From: CAIXRL01 sp964619155
Lineage (GTDB): Bacteria > Eisenbacteria > RBG-16-71-46
Reading direction: 5' to 3'
Length of the DNA: 23,122 nucleotides
Assembly: GCA_964619155.1 (NCBI GenBank)
Contig: CAZUEM010000047.1
Coordinates: 1-23,122, forward strand
In this document: piece by piece, positions 12,336-20,933 of the stretch
Position numbering within the stretch: position 1 is the stretch's first letter
How the letters are laid out: every line of letters starts with the position of its first letter
Program-made: the position numbers and the translations under genes
Notes under the pieces: generated by a model
The model's database searches: none
What the model was told of the DNA's origin: nothing
The model's input: the letters and a program-made list of their open reading frames with translations, nothing else

Positions 12336-14144
12336 ATGCCGCGCCCCGCGCGCAACAGGACCCTGCAGGCGAAGCGCCCGCCGCGCGCGCTGCGCGCCAC
12401 GGCGGCGCTCGACGCGCCCGTGACGCGCGAGCGCGACGAGCCGCCTCCGGGGCCCGCGACCGTGCCGGTCTCGCCGCTGCCGGCCGAGGTCGCGCGCCGC
12501 GCCCAGCGCGAGATGGACCGCCTGCGCCGCCTGCCGGCCGGCGCGCCCGAGGCGGGCCAGATCCGCGCCTACCTGCAGTGGCTGTGGGGCATGCCGTGGG
12601 AGACGCTCGTCTCCGAGGAGGCCGACCTGCCGCGCGTCGAGTCGGTGCTCGAGCACGAGCAGCTCGGCATGCGCAAGGCCAAGGAGCGCATCGTCGAGTA
12701 CCTCGCCGTGCGGCGGCTCAAGCCCGACCTGCCCGGCCCCGCGCTCTGCCTGGTCGGGCCGCCGGGCACCGGCAAGTCGTCGCTCGGCGCGACCGTCGCG
12801 CGCGCGCTCGCGCGGCCGTTCGCGCGCATCAGCGTCTCGGGCACCTCCGACGCGGCCGAGCTGATCGGCGACGCGCGCACCGCGCCCGGCGCGCAGCCCG
12901 GCAAGATCGTGCGCGCGCTGCGCGACGCCGGCGCGCGCAACCCGGTGCTCATGATCGACGGCATCGACCGGCTCGCCGGCGAGGGCGGCCTCGGCGTCGC
13001 CGAGGTGCTGCTCGAGCTGCTCGACCCCGAGTCGAGCGCGCACTTCACCGACCACTACCTCGGGCTCTCGATCGACCTCTCGCACGCCATCCTGCTGCTG
13101 TGCGCGAACCACCTCGAGCAGGTGCCGGATTCGCTGCAGGAGCGCATCGAGGTCATCGAGGTCCCCGGCTACAGCGAGGACGAGAAGATCGAGATCGCGC
13201 AGCGCTTCCTGGTGCCGCGCCAGCTCGCCGAGCACGGCCTGGCCCCGCGCGACCTCGTGCTGCAGGACGAGGCGCTGCGCGCCATGGTCCGCCACTGGAC
13301 GCTCGAGGCGGGCGTGCGCGGCCTCTCGCGCCAGCTCGCCACGGTCTGCCGCAAGGTCGCGCGCGCGCGCGCGATGGGGCAGTCGAAGCGCCACCTCGTC
13401 ACGGTGCCGAAGCTCGAGCAGTACCTGGGCAGCCGCCTCTACCAGCCCGAGATGGCGGGCAAGGACGACGAGGTCGGCGTGGCGATGGGCCTGGCGTGGA
13501 CCGCCGCGGGCGGCGAGATCCTCGTGGTCGAGGCGCTGCGCATGCCCGGCTCGGGGCGGGTGACGCTCACCGGCCAGCTCGGCGAGGTCATGCGCGAGTC
13601 CGTGCAGGCGGCGCACTCGTACGTGCGCTCGCGCGCCGAGGACCTCGAGATCGAGGCCGAGGCGTTCAGCTCGAGCGACATCCACATCCACTTCCCCGCG
13701 GGCGGCGTGCCGAAGGACGGGCCGTCGGCCGGCATGACGGTCGGGCTCGTGATCGCCTCGGTGCTGAGCGACCGCCCGATCCGCCACGACGTCGCGCTCA
13801 CCGGCGAGGTGAGCCTGCGCGGCAAGGTGCTGGTCGTGGGCGGCATGCGCGAGAAGGCGCTGGCCGCCTACCGCGCGGGCATCCGCACGCTGGTGTTCCC
13901 GGCCTCGAACGTGAAGGACCTCGCGGACATCCCCGCCGACGTGCGGGCGCGGCTCGAGCTGGTTCCGGTCGAGACCATGGACCAGGTGTTCGACCTCGCG
14001 CTCTCGCGCGTGATCGTGCCGCAGCGCGTGGGGACGCGGTTCGTGATCCCCGCCGAGGAGCCCGAGGCCGAGGCGCCGCCCGCGGACCTCACCGCCACGG
14101 GCCGCCGCCCGATCCTCGTGGACGAGGACGACGACGGGTCGTAG
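12336..14144 (+). CDS. Short Lon-family protease with degenerate AAA+ module
   Basis: A 602-residue Lon homologue (S16). The peptidase domain is intact: catalytic S464 in PKDGPSAG (459-466) and K507 in GGMREKAL, 43 residues apart as in E. coli Lon (S679/K722). The ATPase keeps Walker A GPPGTGKS (141-148), an arginine finger (LQERIEVI) and the sensor-2 region (GVRGLSRQL). The Walker B acid pair is D208-G209 instead of D-E. The substrate-gripping pore loop, normally RTYIGxMPG, reads RTAPGAQPG (181-189). The N-terminal substrate-recognition domain of about 200 residues is missing, replaced by a basic tail of about 50 residues. ATP hydrolysis and unfolding are therefore probably weak or altered, while peptidase activity may remain. 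CGGAG before 12336 supports this start; an in-frame ATG at 12213 is possible but adds low-complexity sequence. Confidence 0.88.
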   Translation: MPRPARNRTLQAKRPPRALRATAALDAPVTRERDEPPPGPATVPVSPLPAEVARRAQREMDRLRRLPAGAPEAGQIRAYLQWLWGMPWETLVSEEADLPRVESVLEHEQLGMRKAKERIVEYLAVRRLKPDLPGPALCLVGPPGTGKSSLGATVARALARPFARISVSGTSDAAELIGDARTAPGAQPGKIVRALRDAGARNPVLMIDGIDRLAGEGGLGVAEVLLELLDPESSAHFTDHYLGLSIDLSHAILLLCANHLEQVPDSLQERIEVIEVPGYSEDEKIEIAQRFLVPRQLAEHGLAPRDLVLQDEALRAMVRHWTLEAGVRGLSRQLATVCRKVARARAMGQSKRHLVTVPKLEQYLGSRLYQPEMAGKDDEVGVAMGLAWTAAGGEILVVEALRMPGSGRVTLTGQLGEVMRESVQAAHSYVRSRAEDLEIEAEAFSSSDIHIHFPAGGVPKDGPSAGMTVGLVIASVLSDRPIRHDVALTGEVSLRGKVLVVGGMREKALAAYRAGIRTLVFPASNVKDLADIPADVRARLELVPVETMDQVFDLALSRVIVPQRVGTRFVIPAEEPEAEAPPADLTATGRRPILVDEDDDGS

Positions 14145-14158
14145 CCCGGACCCGGAGG

Positions 14159-14542
14159 TCAGTCGCCGTCGCCCGCGGTCCCCTCGACGTCCTCGTCGCG
14201 CACCGCGCCGCCGCGGTCGAGCACCTCGAGGTAGTCGGCGATGATCTCGCGCGCCTCCTCGAGGTCCTCGCCCGCGACCAGGATCTCGCCCCACGCGGAC
14301 GTGGACCAGTCGCGGCGGACGTCGCCGTAGCCCGGCAGCTGCGTGCTGCGCAGCACCGCGGTCACGCCGTTGTTCTCGAGCACGCCGCACAGCAGCGCGC
14401 CCGAGGCGGCGTCGGGCACGCGGTGCGCCACCACGATCTCGCCCGCGGGCGCCGGCGGCTCCGCGACCAGCGCCGCGCGGCACTCCGGGCAGGCCACGAT
14501 CTCCGGCCCGTACTCCTTCCCGCAGTCGGGGCAGAACGGCAT
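14159..14542 (-). CDS. Zinc-ribbon DUF2007 protein
   Basis: A 127-residue small cytoplasmic protein. An N-terminal zinc ribbon has ligands C4, C7 (CPDC) and C18, C21 (CPEC). It is followed by a DUF2007-like, ACT-like alpha/beta domain at about 35-108 (EIVVAHRVPDAASGALLCGVLE and WGEILVAGEDLEEAREII) and an acidic tail. DUF2007 is thought to have a sensing or signal-transducing role, but no ligand is established. It starts five bases after the aminotransferase stop, so the two are one unit. Its 3' end faces the Lon-like gene across 14 bases with no evident terminator. Confidence 0.82.
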   Translation of the reverse strand: MPFCPDCGKEYGPEIVACPECRAALVAEPPAPAGEIVVAHRVPDAASGALLCGVLENNGVTAVLRSTQLPGYGDVRRDWSTSAWGEILVAGEDLEEAREIIADYLEVLDRGGAVRDEDVEGTAGDGD

Positions 14543-14547
14543 CGCCG

Positions 14548-15753
14548 TCAGCTCCGGGCCGGGGCCGCGTGGTGCGCGGCGAGGCGCTTCGCCGCCTCGG
14601 CGACGTCCTCGCGGCGCGTGCACATCGCCAGGCGCACCCAGTCGCCGAACGCCGGTCCGAACGCGGTGCCCGGCAGCGCGGCGACGCCGATCGAGAGCCA
14701 CTCCTCGACCAGCGCCCAGACATCGCGATCCCCGCGCGCCTCGCGGATGTTCGCGAACGCGTAGAACGCTCCGCGCGGTTCGGGCGCGCGCACGGCGGCG
14801 CAGTCGCGCAGGCCGTCCAGCAGCAGCCGGCGGCGCTCGTCGTACGCCGCGCGCATCGCCTCGACGCAGTCCTGCGGCCCGGTCACGGCCGCGAGCGCGG
14901 CGAGCTGCGAGGCCGGGAACACGCCGTGCGTGGTGTAGAAGGCGAGCAGCGGCCCGAGCACCGGCCGCAGCGCCGGCGGCGCGGCCACGTAGCCGACGCG
15001 CCAGCCGGTCATCGCGTAGGACTTCGAGAACGTGTAGACGCTGAGCGTGCGCTCGGCCATCCCCGGCAGCGCGGCCAGGCTCACGTGCGCCGCGCCGTCG
15101 AACAGCAGGTGCTCGTAGGCCTCGTCGCTGATCACCCACAGGTCGCGCTCGCGCGCCACGGCCGCGATCGCCTCGAGGTGCTCGCGCCCGAGCACGACGC
15201 CGGTCGGGTTGTTCGGCGTGTTGACGTAGAGGCCCTTCGTGTTCGGCGCGAGCGCCTCGCGCAGCCGCGCCGCGAGCTCGTCGGGGCTCCAGCCGCCGGG
15301 TCCGAGGTCGAGGTAGGCCGGGAACGGGCGCATGGACGCGCCGGCCGCGAACCCGACGAGCTTCGGCAGCGCCATCCAGTACGGCGCGAGCACGAGCAGC
15401 TCGTCGCCCGCCGACAGCAGCGCCTGCATCGCCAGGAACAGCCCGTGCGTCCCGCCGGCGGTGACCACGATGTCGTCGGGGTGCGCGGCGATGCCGTTCT
15501 CGCGCGCGAGCTTCGCGGCCAGCGCCTCGCGCAGCCGCATCTCGCCGCGCGAGTCCGGGTAGTGCGTGGCGCCGTCCCGCGCGGCCTTCGCCAGCGCCTC
15601 GACGACGTGCGGCGGGGTGTCGAAGTCGGGTTCGCCGCGCTCGAGGTGCAGGACGCGTTCGCCCGCCGCTTCGCGGGCCTTCGCGGCGGCCATGACGCGG
15701 CCGAGGTCGGAGGTGCTGCGCAGGACGGGGCGGTCGGCGATGAGCTGGGGCAT
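14548..15753 (-). CDS. Class I/II aminotransferase (AspC/AAT-like)
   Basis: A 401-residue fold-type I PLP enzyme that transfers amino groups between an amino acid and a 2-oxo acid. The PLP Schiff-base lysine is K244 in TFSKSYAMTGWRVGY. NTPNNPTG (178-185) and SDEAYEHLLFDG (209-220) contribute the cofactor-binding N, D210 and Y213. The C-terminal WVRLAMC carries the expected carboxylate-binding arginine. Overall it resembles the I-gamma aspartate/prephenate aminotransferases. The exact amino acid is not predictable. GGAGAG seven bases before the ATG supports the start, with a possible -10 (TAGATT, 15797-15802 on the minus strand). The zinc-ribbon DUF2007 gene follows directly. Confidence 0.93.
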   Translation of the reverse strand: MPQLIADRPVLRSTSDLGRVMAAAKAREAAGERVLHLERGEPDFDTPPHVVEALAKAARDGATHYPDSRGEMRLREALAAKLARENGIAAHPDDIVVTAGGTHGLFLAMQALLSAGDELLVLAPYWMALPKLVGFAAGASMRPFPAYLDLGPGGWSPDELAARLREALAPNTKGLYVNTPNNPTGVVLGREHLEAIAAVARERDLWVISDEAYEHLLFDGAAHVSLAALPGMAERTLSVYTFSKSYAMTGWRVGYVAAPPALRPVLGPLLAFYTTHGVFPASQLAALAAVTGPQDCVEAMRAAYDERRRLLLDGLRDCAAVRAPEPRGAFYAFANIREARGDRDVWALVEEWLSIGVAALPGTAFGPAFGDWVRLAMCTRREDVAEAAKRLAAHHAAPARS

Positions 15754-15796
15754 GGGCGCTCTCCGGTGGATGGAGGGTCGGAAGCGGGCGAGCGGG

Positions 15797-15802
15797 AATC
15801 TA
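15797..15802 (-). promoter_or_regulatory. Candidate -10 for the aminotransferase unit
   Basis: TAGATT on the minus strand lies 43 bases before the aminotransferase ATG. No good -35 is seen upstream in the very GC-rich stretch. Confidence 0.3.
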
Positions 15803-15983
15803 GCCCGGCGCCTTCCCGCCCCGCCACTGCGAACGCGTCCCCGCGGCCGCGGCCGCGCGGGGCGCGGGCCGGCGCATGGGCGCTCCCGCCCGCCGCCGCG
15901 CGTTTCGCACGGTCACGGACGGCACGGGCATTGCCTTGCCGGTGGACCCACGCAACGAAGCACCGCATCCCCGGAGGTGGCCC

Positions 15984-17348
15984 ATGTCCCGACTCGCGCT
16001 CCGCGACATCGCCGAACGACTCGCCAACGCTCCCGACGTCGAGAGCTGCGCGGACACGCTGCTCGCGTATCTGCGCCCCCAGCAGGCCGAATGGCACCCG
16101 ACGCTGGCGCTCTACGATGCCTCGCGCGAGGTCTTCCACCGGGTCTGGCAGCGCGAGCGCGGCCGGCTCGACAAGCGCGACCTGGTGCTGCCGGTGGACC
16201 ACCTGCCCGCGCGGTTCGTGCGAAAGTTCATCCGTCCCAGTGCATTTTTCAACGGCGACGACCGGCGCTCGCTGCTCGCGAAGCTGTTCCAGAGCAGCCC
16301 GACCTACGAGCCCGACCGCTTCGAGGGCCCGCAGGTCCAGCCGCTCACCGCGCCGGTCGGCTGGCGCTCGTGCGTCTGCCTGCCGCTCAACGACCACGAC
16401 GTGCTGCTCGGGCTGATCGTGATCGTGAGCCCGCAGCCGCGCGCGTTCCCGGCCGCGGTCGCCGAGGAGCTGGGCGCGCTGCGCGGCATCGCCTCGCTGG
16501 CGCTCGCCCGCCGCCTTCAGGCGACCGGCGCGCCCGCGCCGGAGTCCCGCGGCGCCGCCGAGGCGGCGCGCCGCGCGGCGCTGCTCATGCAGGGCCGCGT
16601 CGCCGAGCTGCAGCGGCAGGCCGAGTCGCTCGAGGCCGAGAACCTCGCCAAGGCCTCCACGCTCGAATCGCTCATGCGCGAGGTCGAATCGCTGCGGGGC
16701 GAAGCCGACGCGCGGCACAACGAGCGCCTCGCCACCGCGCGCATCACCAGCGCGCTCGAGGAGCAGGCGTCGGCCGCGGCGCAGCACCTGAACGAGGCCT
16801 ACGCGCAGCTCGCGCGCACGCAGGCGCTCAACCAGGAACTGCAGGACACGCTGCTGCTCGTGCAACGGGCCTTCGACGCGCTCTCGGGCACCGACGACGC
16901 GGTGTCGCTGACGCGCTCGCTGGTCGCCTGGTGCTGCGAGCACTTCGACGTCGAGCGCTGCAGCGTCATGCGCGTGGACGACGCGCAGGGCGACCTGCGC
17001 ATCTACGCGCACCGCGGGCTCGACCCCGCGCTCGCCGGCCAGGTCCGCCTGCCCATGGGCGAGGGCGTCGCGGGCTGGGTGGCGCGCCACCGCCAGCCGG
17101 TGTGGATGCGCGAGCGCGAGGACCGCACGCCGGTCGCGCCGACGGGCGTGGACCACTACAACTCGGATTCGTTCATCTCGCTGCCGCTCGTGCACCGCAA
17201 CCGGATCGTCGGGGTGCTCAACCTGAGCAACAAGCGCGACGGCGAGCCGTTCAACGAGCGCGACCTCGGCCGCGCGCAGCTGGCCGGCAGCGTGCTCGCG
17301 CTGGCGATCGGCGAGAACGGCGTCGCGCGTCACCCGGAAGCCGCGTAG
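15984..17348 (+). CDS. GAF - coiled coil - GAF protein
   Basis: A 454-residue cytoplasmic protein with a divergent GAF-like domain at about 5-178 (ending CVCLPLNDHDVLLGLIVIVSP). A long Ala/Glu/Gln-rich coiled coil covers about 195-295. A clear second GAF domain covers about 302-445 (GEGVAGWVARHRQPVW and ISLPLVHRNRIVGVLNLSNK). GAF domains bind cyclic nucleotides, small molecules or redox cofactors. There is no kinase, GGDEF, HD or DNA-binding output, so it may relay a signal through dimerisation or a partner. The start at 15984 is supported by GGAGGTG (15973-15979); an upstream in-frame ATG at 15876 lacks a site and adds Arg-rich sequence. No partner kinase lies beside it. Confidence 0.87.
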   Translation: MSRLALRDIAERLANAPDVESCADTLLAYLRPQQAEWHPTLALYDASREVFHRVWQRERGRLDKRDLVLPVDHLPARFVRKFIRPSAFFNGDDRRSLLAKLFQSSPTYEPDRFEGPQVQPLTAPVGWRSCVCLPLNDHDVLLGLIVIVSPQPRAFPAAVAEELGALRGIASLALARRLQATGAPAPESRGAAEAARRAALLMQGRVAELQRQAESLEAENLAKASTLESLMREVESLRGEADARHNERLATARITSALEEQASAAAQHLNEAYAQLARTQALNQELQDTLLLVQRAFDALSGTDDAVSLTRSLVAWCCEHFDVERCSVMRVDDAQGDLRIYAHRGLDPALAGQVRLPMGEGVAGWVARHRQPVWMREREDRTPVAPTGVDHYNSDSFISLPLVHRNRIVGVLNLSNKRDGEPFNERDLGRAQLAGSVLALAIGENGVARHPEAA

Positions 17349-17366
17349 CGCCCGAGAGCGATCGTC

Positions 17367-17512
17367 GCCCCGGCCGGCGAAACATGCGCGCACCGGGGCA
17401 CGTTCGCCTCCGCATCCTGCTCCGGCTCACTGCATCCAGTCGCGGCTCCGCCATCCTGGCTACGCCGCTCCTCGGGCGCACCCCGGTGCGCGCATGTTTC
17501 GCCGGCCGGGGC
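17367..17512. repeat. 146-bp element with perfect 32-bp inverted ends
   Basis: Positions 17367-17398 and 17481-17512 are perfect reverse complements over 32 bases, enclosing 82 bases without a credible gene. Each arm can also fold on itself (CCCCGG with CCGGGG at its two ends, and an internal TGCGCGCA palindrome). The whole therefore looks like two REP hairpins in inverted orientation, that is, a REPIN, or a small MITE. It fills most of the gap between the convergent GAF and Nudix genes and could also serve as a terminator for both, although no T-run is present. Confidence 0.75.
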
Positions 17513-17526
17513 TCGTGCGGGTCCGG

Positions 17527-18030
17527 TCAGCTTCGGGCGCGCAGTTCGGCCAGGGCCTGGCGGTGCGCGGCGAACGCGATGTCGTGCGGCAGCGCGCCGA
17601 GCGGGAACCACTCCGCCTCGAGCGCGTCGTCGCCGGGGACGAGCCGTCCGCCGTCGCGCGTCGCCGTGTAGAGGATGAGCACCGCGCGCACGCGCGGGTC
17701 GTCGAAGCCCGCGTACACGCCGAAGAGGCCCGTCAGCACCGCGTCGAGCCCGGTCTCCTCGCGCAGCTCGCGCACCGCCGACTGCTCGGGCGTCTCGCCC
17801 GCCTCCATGAAGCCCGCCGGGATGCACCACTGCCCGGCGCGCGGCTCGTACTTGCGCCGCACGAGCAGCACGCGGCCCTCCTCGACCACGAGCACGCCCG
17901 CCGCGGGCACCGGGTTGCGGTACCAGATGAAGCCGCACGCGGGGCAGGTCGGGCGCATGGTGCCGTGCTCGTCGCGGGGCTCGAGCGCGGCGGCGCAGCG
18001 CGGGCAGAAGTTCGGGTCGAAGGGCGACAT
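17527..18030 (-). CDS. Zinc-ribbon Nudix hydrolase
   Basis: A 167-residue pyrophosphohydrolase that cleaves nucleoside-diphosphate-linked substrates. An N-terminal zinc ribbon (C9, C12 in CPRC; C29, C32 in CPAC) precedes a Nudix domain. The Nudix box is complete from G73 to about L95: E79, R87, E88, E91 and E92 fit GX5EX7REUXEEXGU. The zinc ribbon plus Nudix order recalls NudC (NAD+/NAD-capped RNA), but the NudC SQPWPFPxS signature is absent. It is closer to small ADP-ribose/NADH-type or uncharacterised Nudix proteins. A TTTGCG-18-TAGGCT promoter ends only ten bases before the ATG, with no ribosome binding site visible, so the message may be almost leaderless. Confidence 0.9.
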   Translation of the reverse strand: MSPFDPNFCPRCAAALEPRDEHGTMRPTCPACGFIWYRNPVPAAGVLVVEEGRVLLVRRKYEPRAGQWCIPAGFMEAGETPEQSAVRELREETGLDAVLTGLFGVYAGFDDPRVRAVLILYTATRDGGRLVPGDDALEAEWFPLGALPHDIAFAAHRQALAELRARS

Positions 18031-18040
18031 GCGGGCCGGA

Positions 18041-18070
18041 AGCCTAGGAGCGCGCCGCGTGCGGCGCAAA
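18041..18070 (-). promoter_or_regulatory. Candidate near-leaderless promoter of the Nudix gene
   Basis: On the minus strand, TTTGCG (18070-18065) and TAGGCT (18046-18041) are 18 bases apart. Transcription would start about four bases before the ATG at 18030, and no Shine-Dalgarno sequence lies in between. The -35 match is weak. Confidence 0.4.
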
Positions 18071-18091
18071 CGCGGCGGACGGAAGACGAGA

Positions 18092-18120
18092 CGGCCGGAC
18101 CCGATCCCCGGGCCCGGCCG
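18092..18120 (-). terminator. Candidate terminator downstream of PDZ gene
   Basis: CGGCCGGACCCG (18092-18103) pairs with CGGGCCCGGCCG (18109-18120), 12 bp with one mismatch and a five-base loop. Read leftward it is followed by a moderately pyrimidine-rich stretch. It lies between the PDZ gene and the Nudix promoter. Confidence 0.4.
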
Positions 18121-18131
18121 CTCGCGGTGGC

Positions 18132-18228
18132 CGCATCGAGGGGGCGCCGCGCTGCACCGTGCCGCCTGGACTTCGCCCCATGCTGCGCACCTTGCGGTGC
18201 CGGCGGTCGGTCGACGCCCCCCGATGCG
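18132..18228. ncRNA. Candidate structured RNA element
   Basis: A long helix pairs 18132-18146 with 18215-18228 (14 bp, one bulged A at 18139) and encloses 68 bases. Inside are CCGCC (18162-18166) with GGCGG (18202-18206) and an apical hairpin, GCACC/GGTGC (18187-18191 and 18196-18200). Its loop is TTGC on the plus strand but GCAA (GNRA) on the minus strand, which favours leftward transcription as the 3' region of the PDZ message. It has no SRP, RNase P, tmRNA or 6S signatures that I can recognise. Confidence 0.4.
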
Positions 18229-18236
18229 ACTTCTGG

Positions 18237-18262
18237 CCCGCGCGGTCCCATGTCCGCGCGGG
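18237..18262 (-). terminator. Perfect 9-bp hairpin just after PDZ stop
   Basis: CCCGCGCGG (18237-18245) pairs perfectly with 18254-18262 around an eight-base loop, starting seven bases beyond the PDZ stop codon. No T-run follows. It may stabilise the 3' end or pause polymerase. Confidence 0.4.
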
Positions 18263-18269
18263 GGTCGGA

Positions 18270-19337
18270 CTAACGACGGTTCTCCTGCAACTCCCTCCGC
18301 AGCTCGCGCAGCTGTTCGCGCAGCTCCTGGAGCTCCCTGCGGAGGTCCTCGCCGTCCGCATCGCCCTTGATGCGGACGTCGAACCTGCGATCGTCCCCCA
18401 GCCGGCCCGGGCCCTTCGGTTCCTTCCCCTCGCGCAGACGAATCACGCGCGGGGAGTCTTCCAGCGCGGCCTCCACGGTCCGCTTCTCGCCGCGGCGCAC
18501 GATCGAGAGCGACACCCGGCCGCTTTCGCCCTTGAGCGCCTTGACGAGATCGTCCGCGTCCTGCACCGCGGCGCCTTCCACCGCGGTGATGATGTCGCCC
18601 GCTCGGAGCCCCGCCTCCTCCGCGGGCGTCTTCTTCAGCACCTCGACGACCAGCGCGCCGCGCGTGCCGGGCGCGCCGAGCGCCGACGCGAGGTCCTCGC
18701 CCAGCGACTCGACCCGCACGCCGAGCCGTCCGCGGCCGGCGTTGCCCATCCACACCATCGAGCGGCCCGGGCCGGCCTCGTCGAAATCGAAGTCGAACCC
18801 CGGCACGGCCTCGCGGATGCGCTCCCGGATCTCGTCCGGGTCCACGTTCCCGTCCGAATGCCAGCGGTAGACCCGCGGCTCCTTCGGGGCGGCGGGCGCC
18901 TTCGGAGCGCGCGGCGCGGGCGCGGCGCGCGGCGCCGGCGGGGCCGGAGGCGCGAACTCGTCGTCCTCCGGGCGCTCGGCGAGCCGCACCGCGAGGTTGA
19001 GCTTCCCGCCCTTGCGCACCACGCCGAGCGAGACGCTCTCGCCCTCGCGCGTGTCGCCGATGATTCCGGTCAGCTCGGCCGGCGATCCCACGTCGCGGCG
19101 GTCCACCGAGACGATGACGTCGCCCTTGCGCAGCCCGGCGCGGTCGGCCGGGCTGCCGGGCACGACGCTCGAAACGAGCACGCCCTCGCCCGTCAGGTCG
19201 AGCGCGTCCCTCAGGTCGCGCGTGACCTCCTGCGTGTACACGCCCAGCCAGCCGCGGGCCGCGGCCAGCGACGGCACCGCCAGCATGACGAGCGCGGCGA
19301 ACAGCACGAGCCGGCTCAGCGGCGTCGTTCTACGCAT
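18270..19337 (-). CDS. Exported double-PDZ protein with C-terminal coiled coil
   Basis: A 355-residue envelope protein. The signal peptide (about 1-27) is followed by PDZ1 (about 29-120, with GWLGV and GSPADRAGLRKGDVI) and a Pro/Ala-rich linker (126-155). A short acidic helical segment comes next, then PDZ2 (about 203-292, with GRLGV and TPAEEAGLRAGDII). A C-terminal leucine heptad helix of about 27 residues (329-355) probably drives oligomerisation. The PDZ pair looks like that of HtrA/DegP, but there is no trypsin-like domain. It may therefore be a scaffold, chaperone or regulator of an envelope protease. GGGGGA before the ATG supports the start. It is divergent from the RNA methyltransferase gene. 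Confidence 0.9.
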   Translation of the reverse strand: MRRTTPLSRLVLFAALVMLAVPSLAAARGWLGVYTQEVTRDLRDALDLTGEGVLVSSVVPGSPADRAGLRKGDVIVSVDRRDVGSPAELTGIIGDTREGESVSLGVVRKGGKLNLAVRLAERPEDDEFAPPAPPAPRAAPAPRAPKAPAAPKEPRVYRWHSDGNVDPDEIRERIREAVPGFDFDFDEAGPGRSMVWMGNAGRGRLGVRVESLGEDLASALGAPGTRGALVVEVLKKTPAEEAGLRAGDIITAVEGAAVQDADDLVKALKGESGRVSLSIVRRGEKRTVEAALEDSPRVIRLREGKEPKGPGRLGDDRRFDVRIKGDADGEDLRRELQELREQLRELRRELQENRR

Positions 19338-19457
19338 GAACTTCCCCCTGTGTTAGCGTCCGGATCCTGGGCGGGGATCGCGATGTGCTGACGGGTTAGA
19401 CAGAGCGATCGCCCATTTGGTTCCACGAAGTTCCCCTCCGTCCCGCGCCCCCATCCC

Positions 19458-20834
<1,377 letters not shown>

Positions 20835-20850
20835 ACACGCGGACCGCGCC

Positions 20851-20880
20851 GCGGGCGGATCGCCCGCCGGCGGGCGTTTC
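20851..20880 (+). terminator. Overlapping hairpins after the methyltransferase
   Basis: GCGGGCG-GAT-CGCCCGC (20851-20867) and CGCCCG-CCGG-CGGGCG-TTTC (20861-20880) share the middle strand, so only one can form at a time. The second, followed by TTTCATT, is terminator-like. It lies 17 bases after the stop at 20834. Confidence 0.5.
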
Positions 20881-20916
20881 ATTGCAAATTGCTGTGGCCG
20901 GCGCGCGCGGGGCGCG

Positions 20917-20925
20917 TGCTACGCT
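20917..20925 (+). promoter_or_regulatory. Extended -10, probably for a leaderless message
   Basis: TGC-TACGCT is an extended -10 element ending only eight bases before the ATG at 20934. Transcription would start at about 20932, at or next to the start codon. No ribosome binding site is visible. Confidence 0.45.
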
Positions 20926-20933
20926 CCCCGCCC

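Noticed and set aside
12231..14723. An 830-codon open frame on the minus strand
   Set aside because: Antisense to the Lon-like gene, with biased Arg/His/Ala/Leu composition and no domain; it is a shadow.
15841..15856. CCGCGG-rich palindrome upstream of the aminotransferase and GAF genes
   Set aside because: It is a simple GC run with alternating self-complementarity, expected by chance at this base composition.
17384..17671. Small rightward frame starting inside the inverted-repeat element
   Set aside because: It is encoded by the repeat and then by the antisense of the Nudix gene; there is no ribosome binding site and the composition is shadow-like.
18132..18228. Identity of the folded element as SRP RNA or RNase P RNA
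   Set aside because: The GNRA hairpin has a perfect 5-bp stem and lacks the conserved SRP symmetric loop. The RNase P universal segments are not found.
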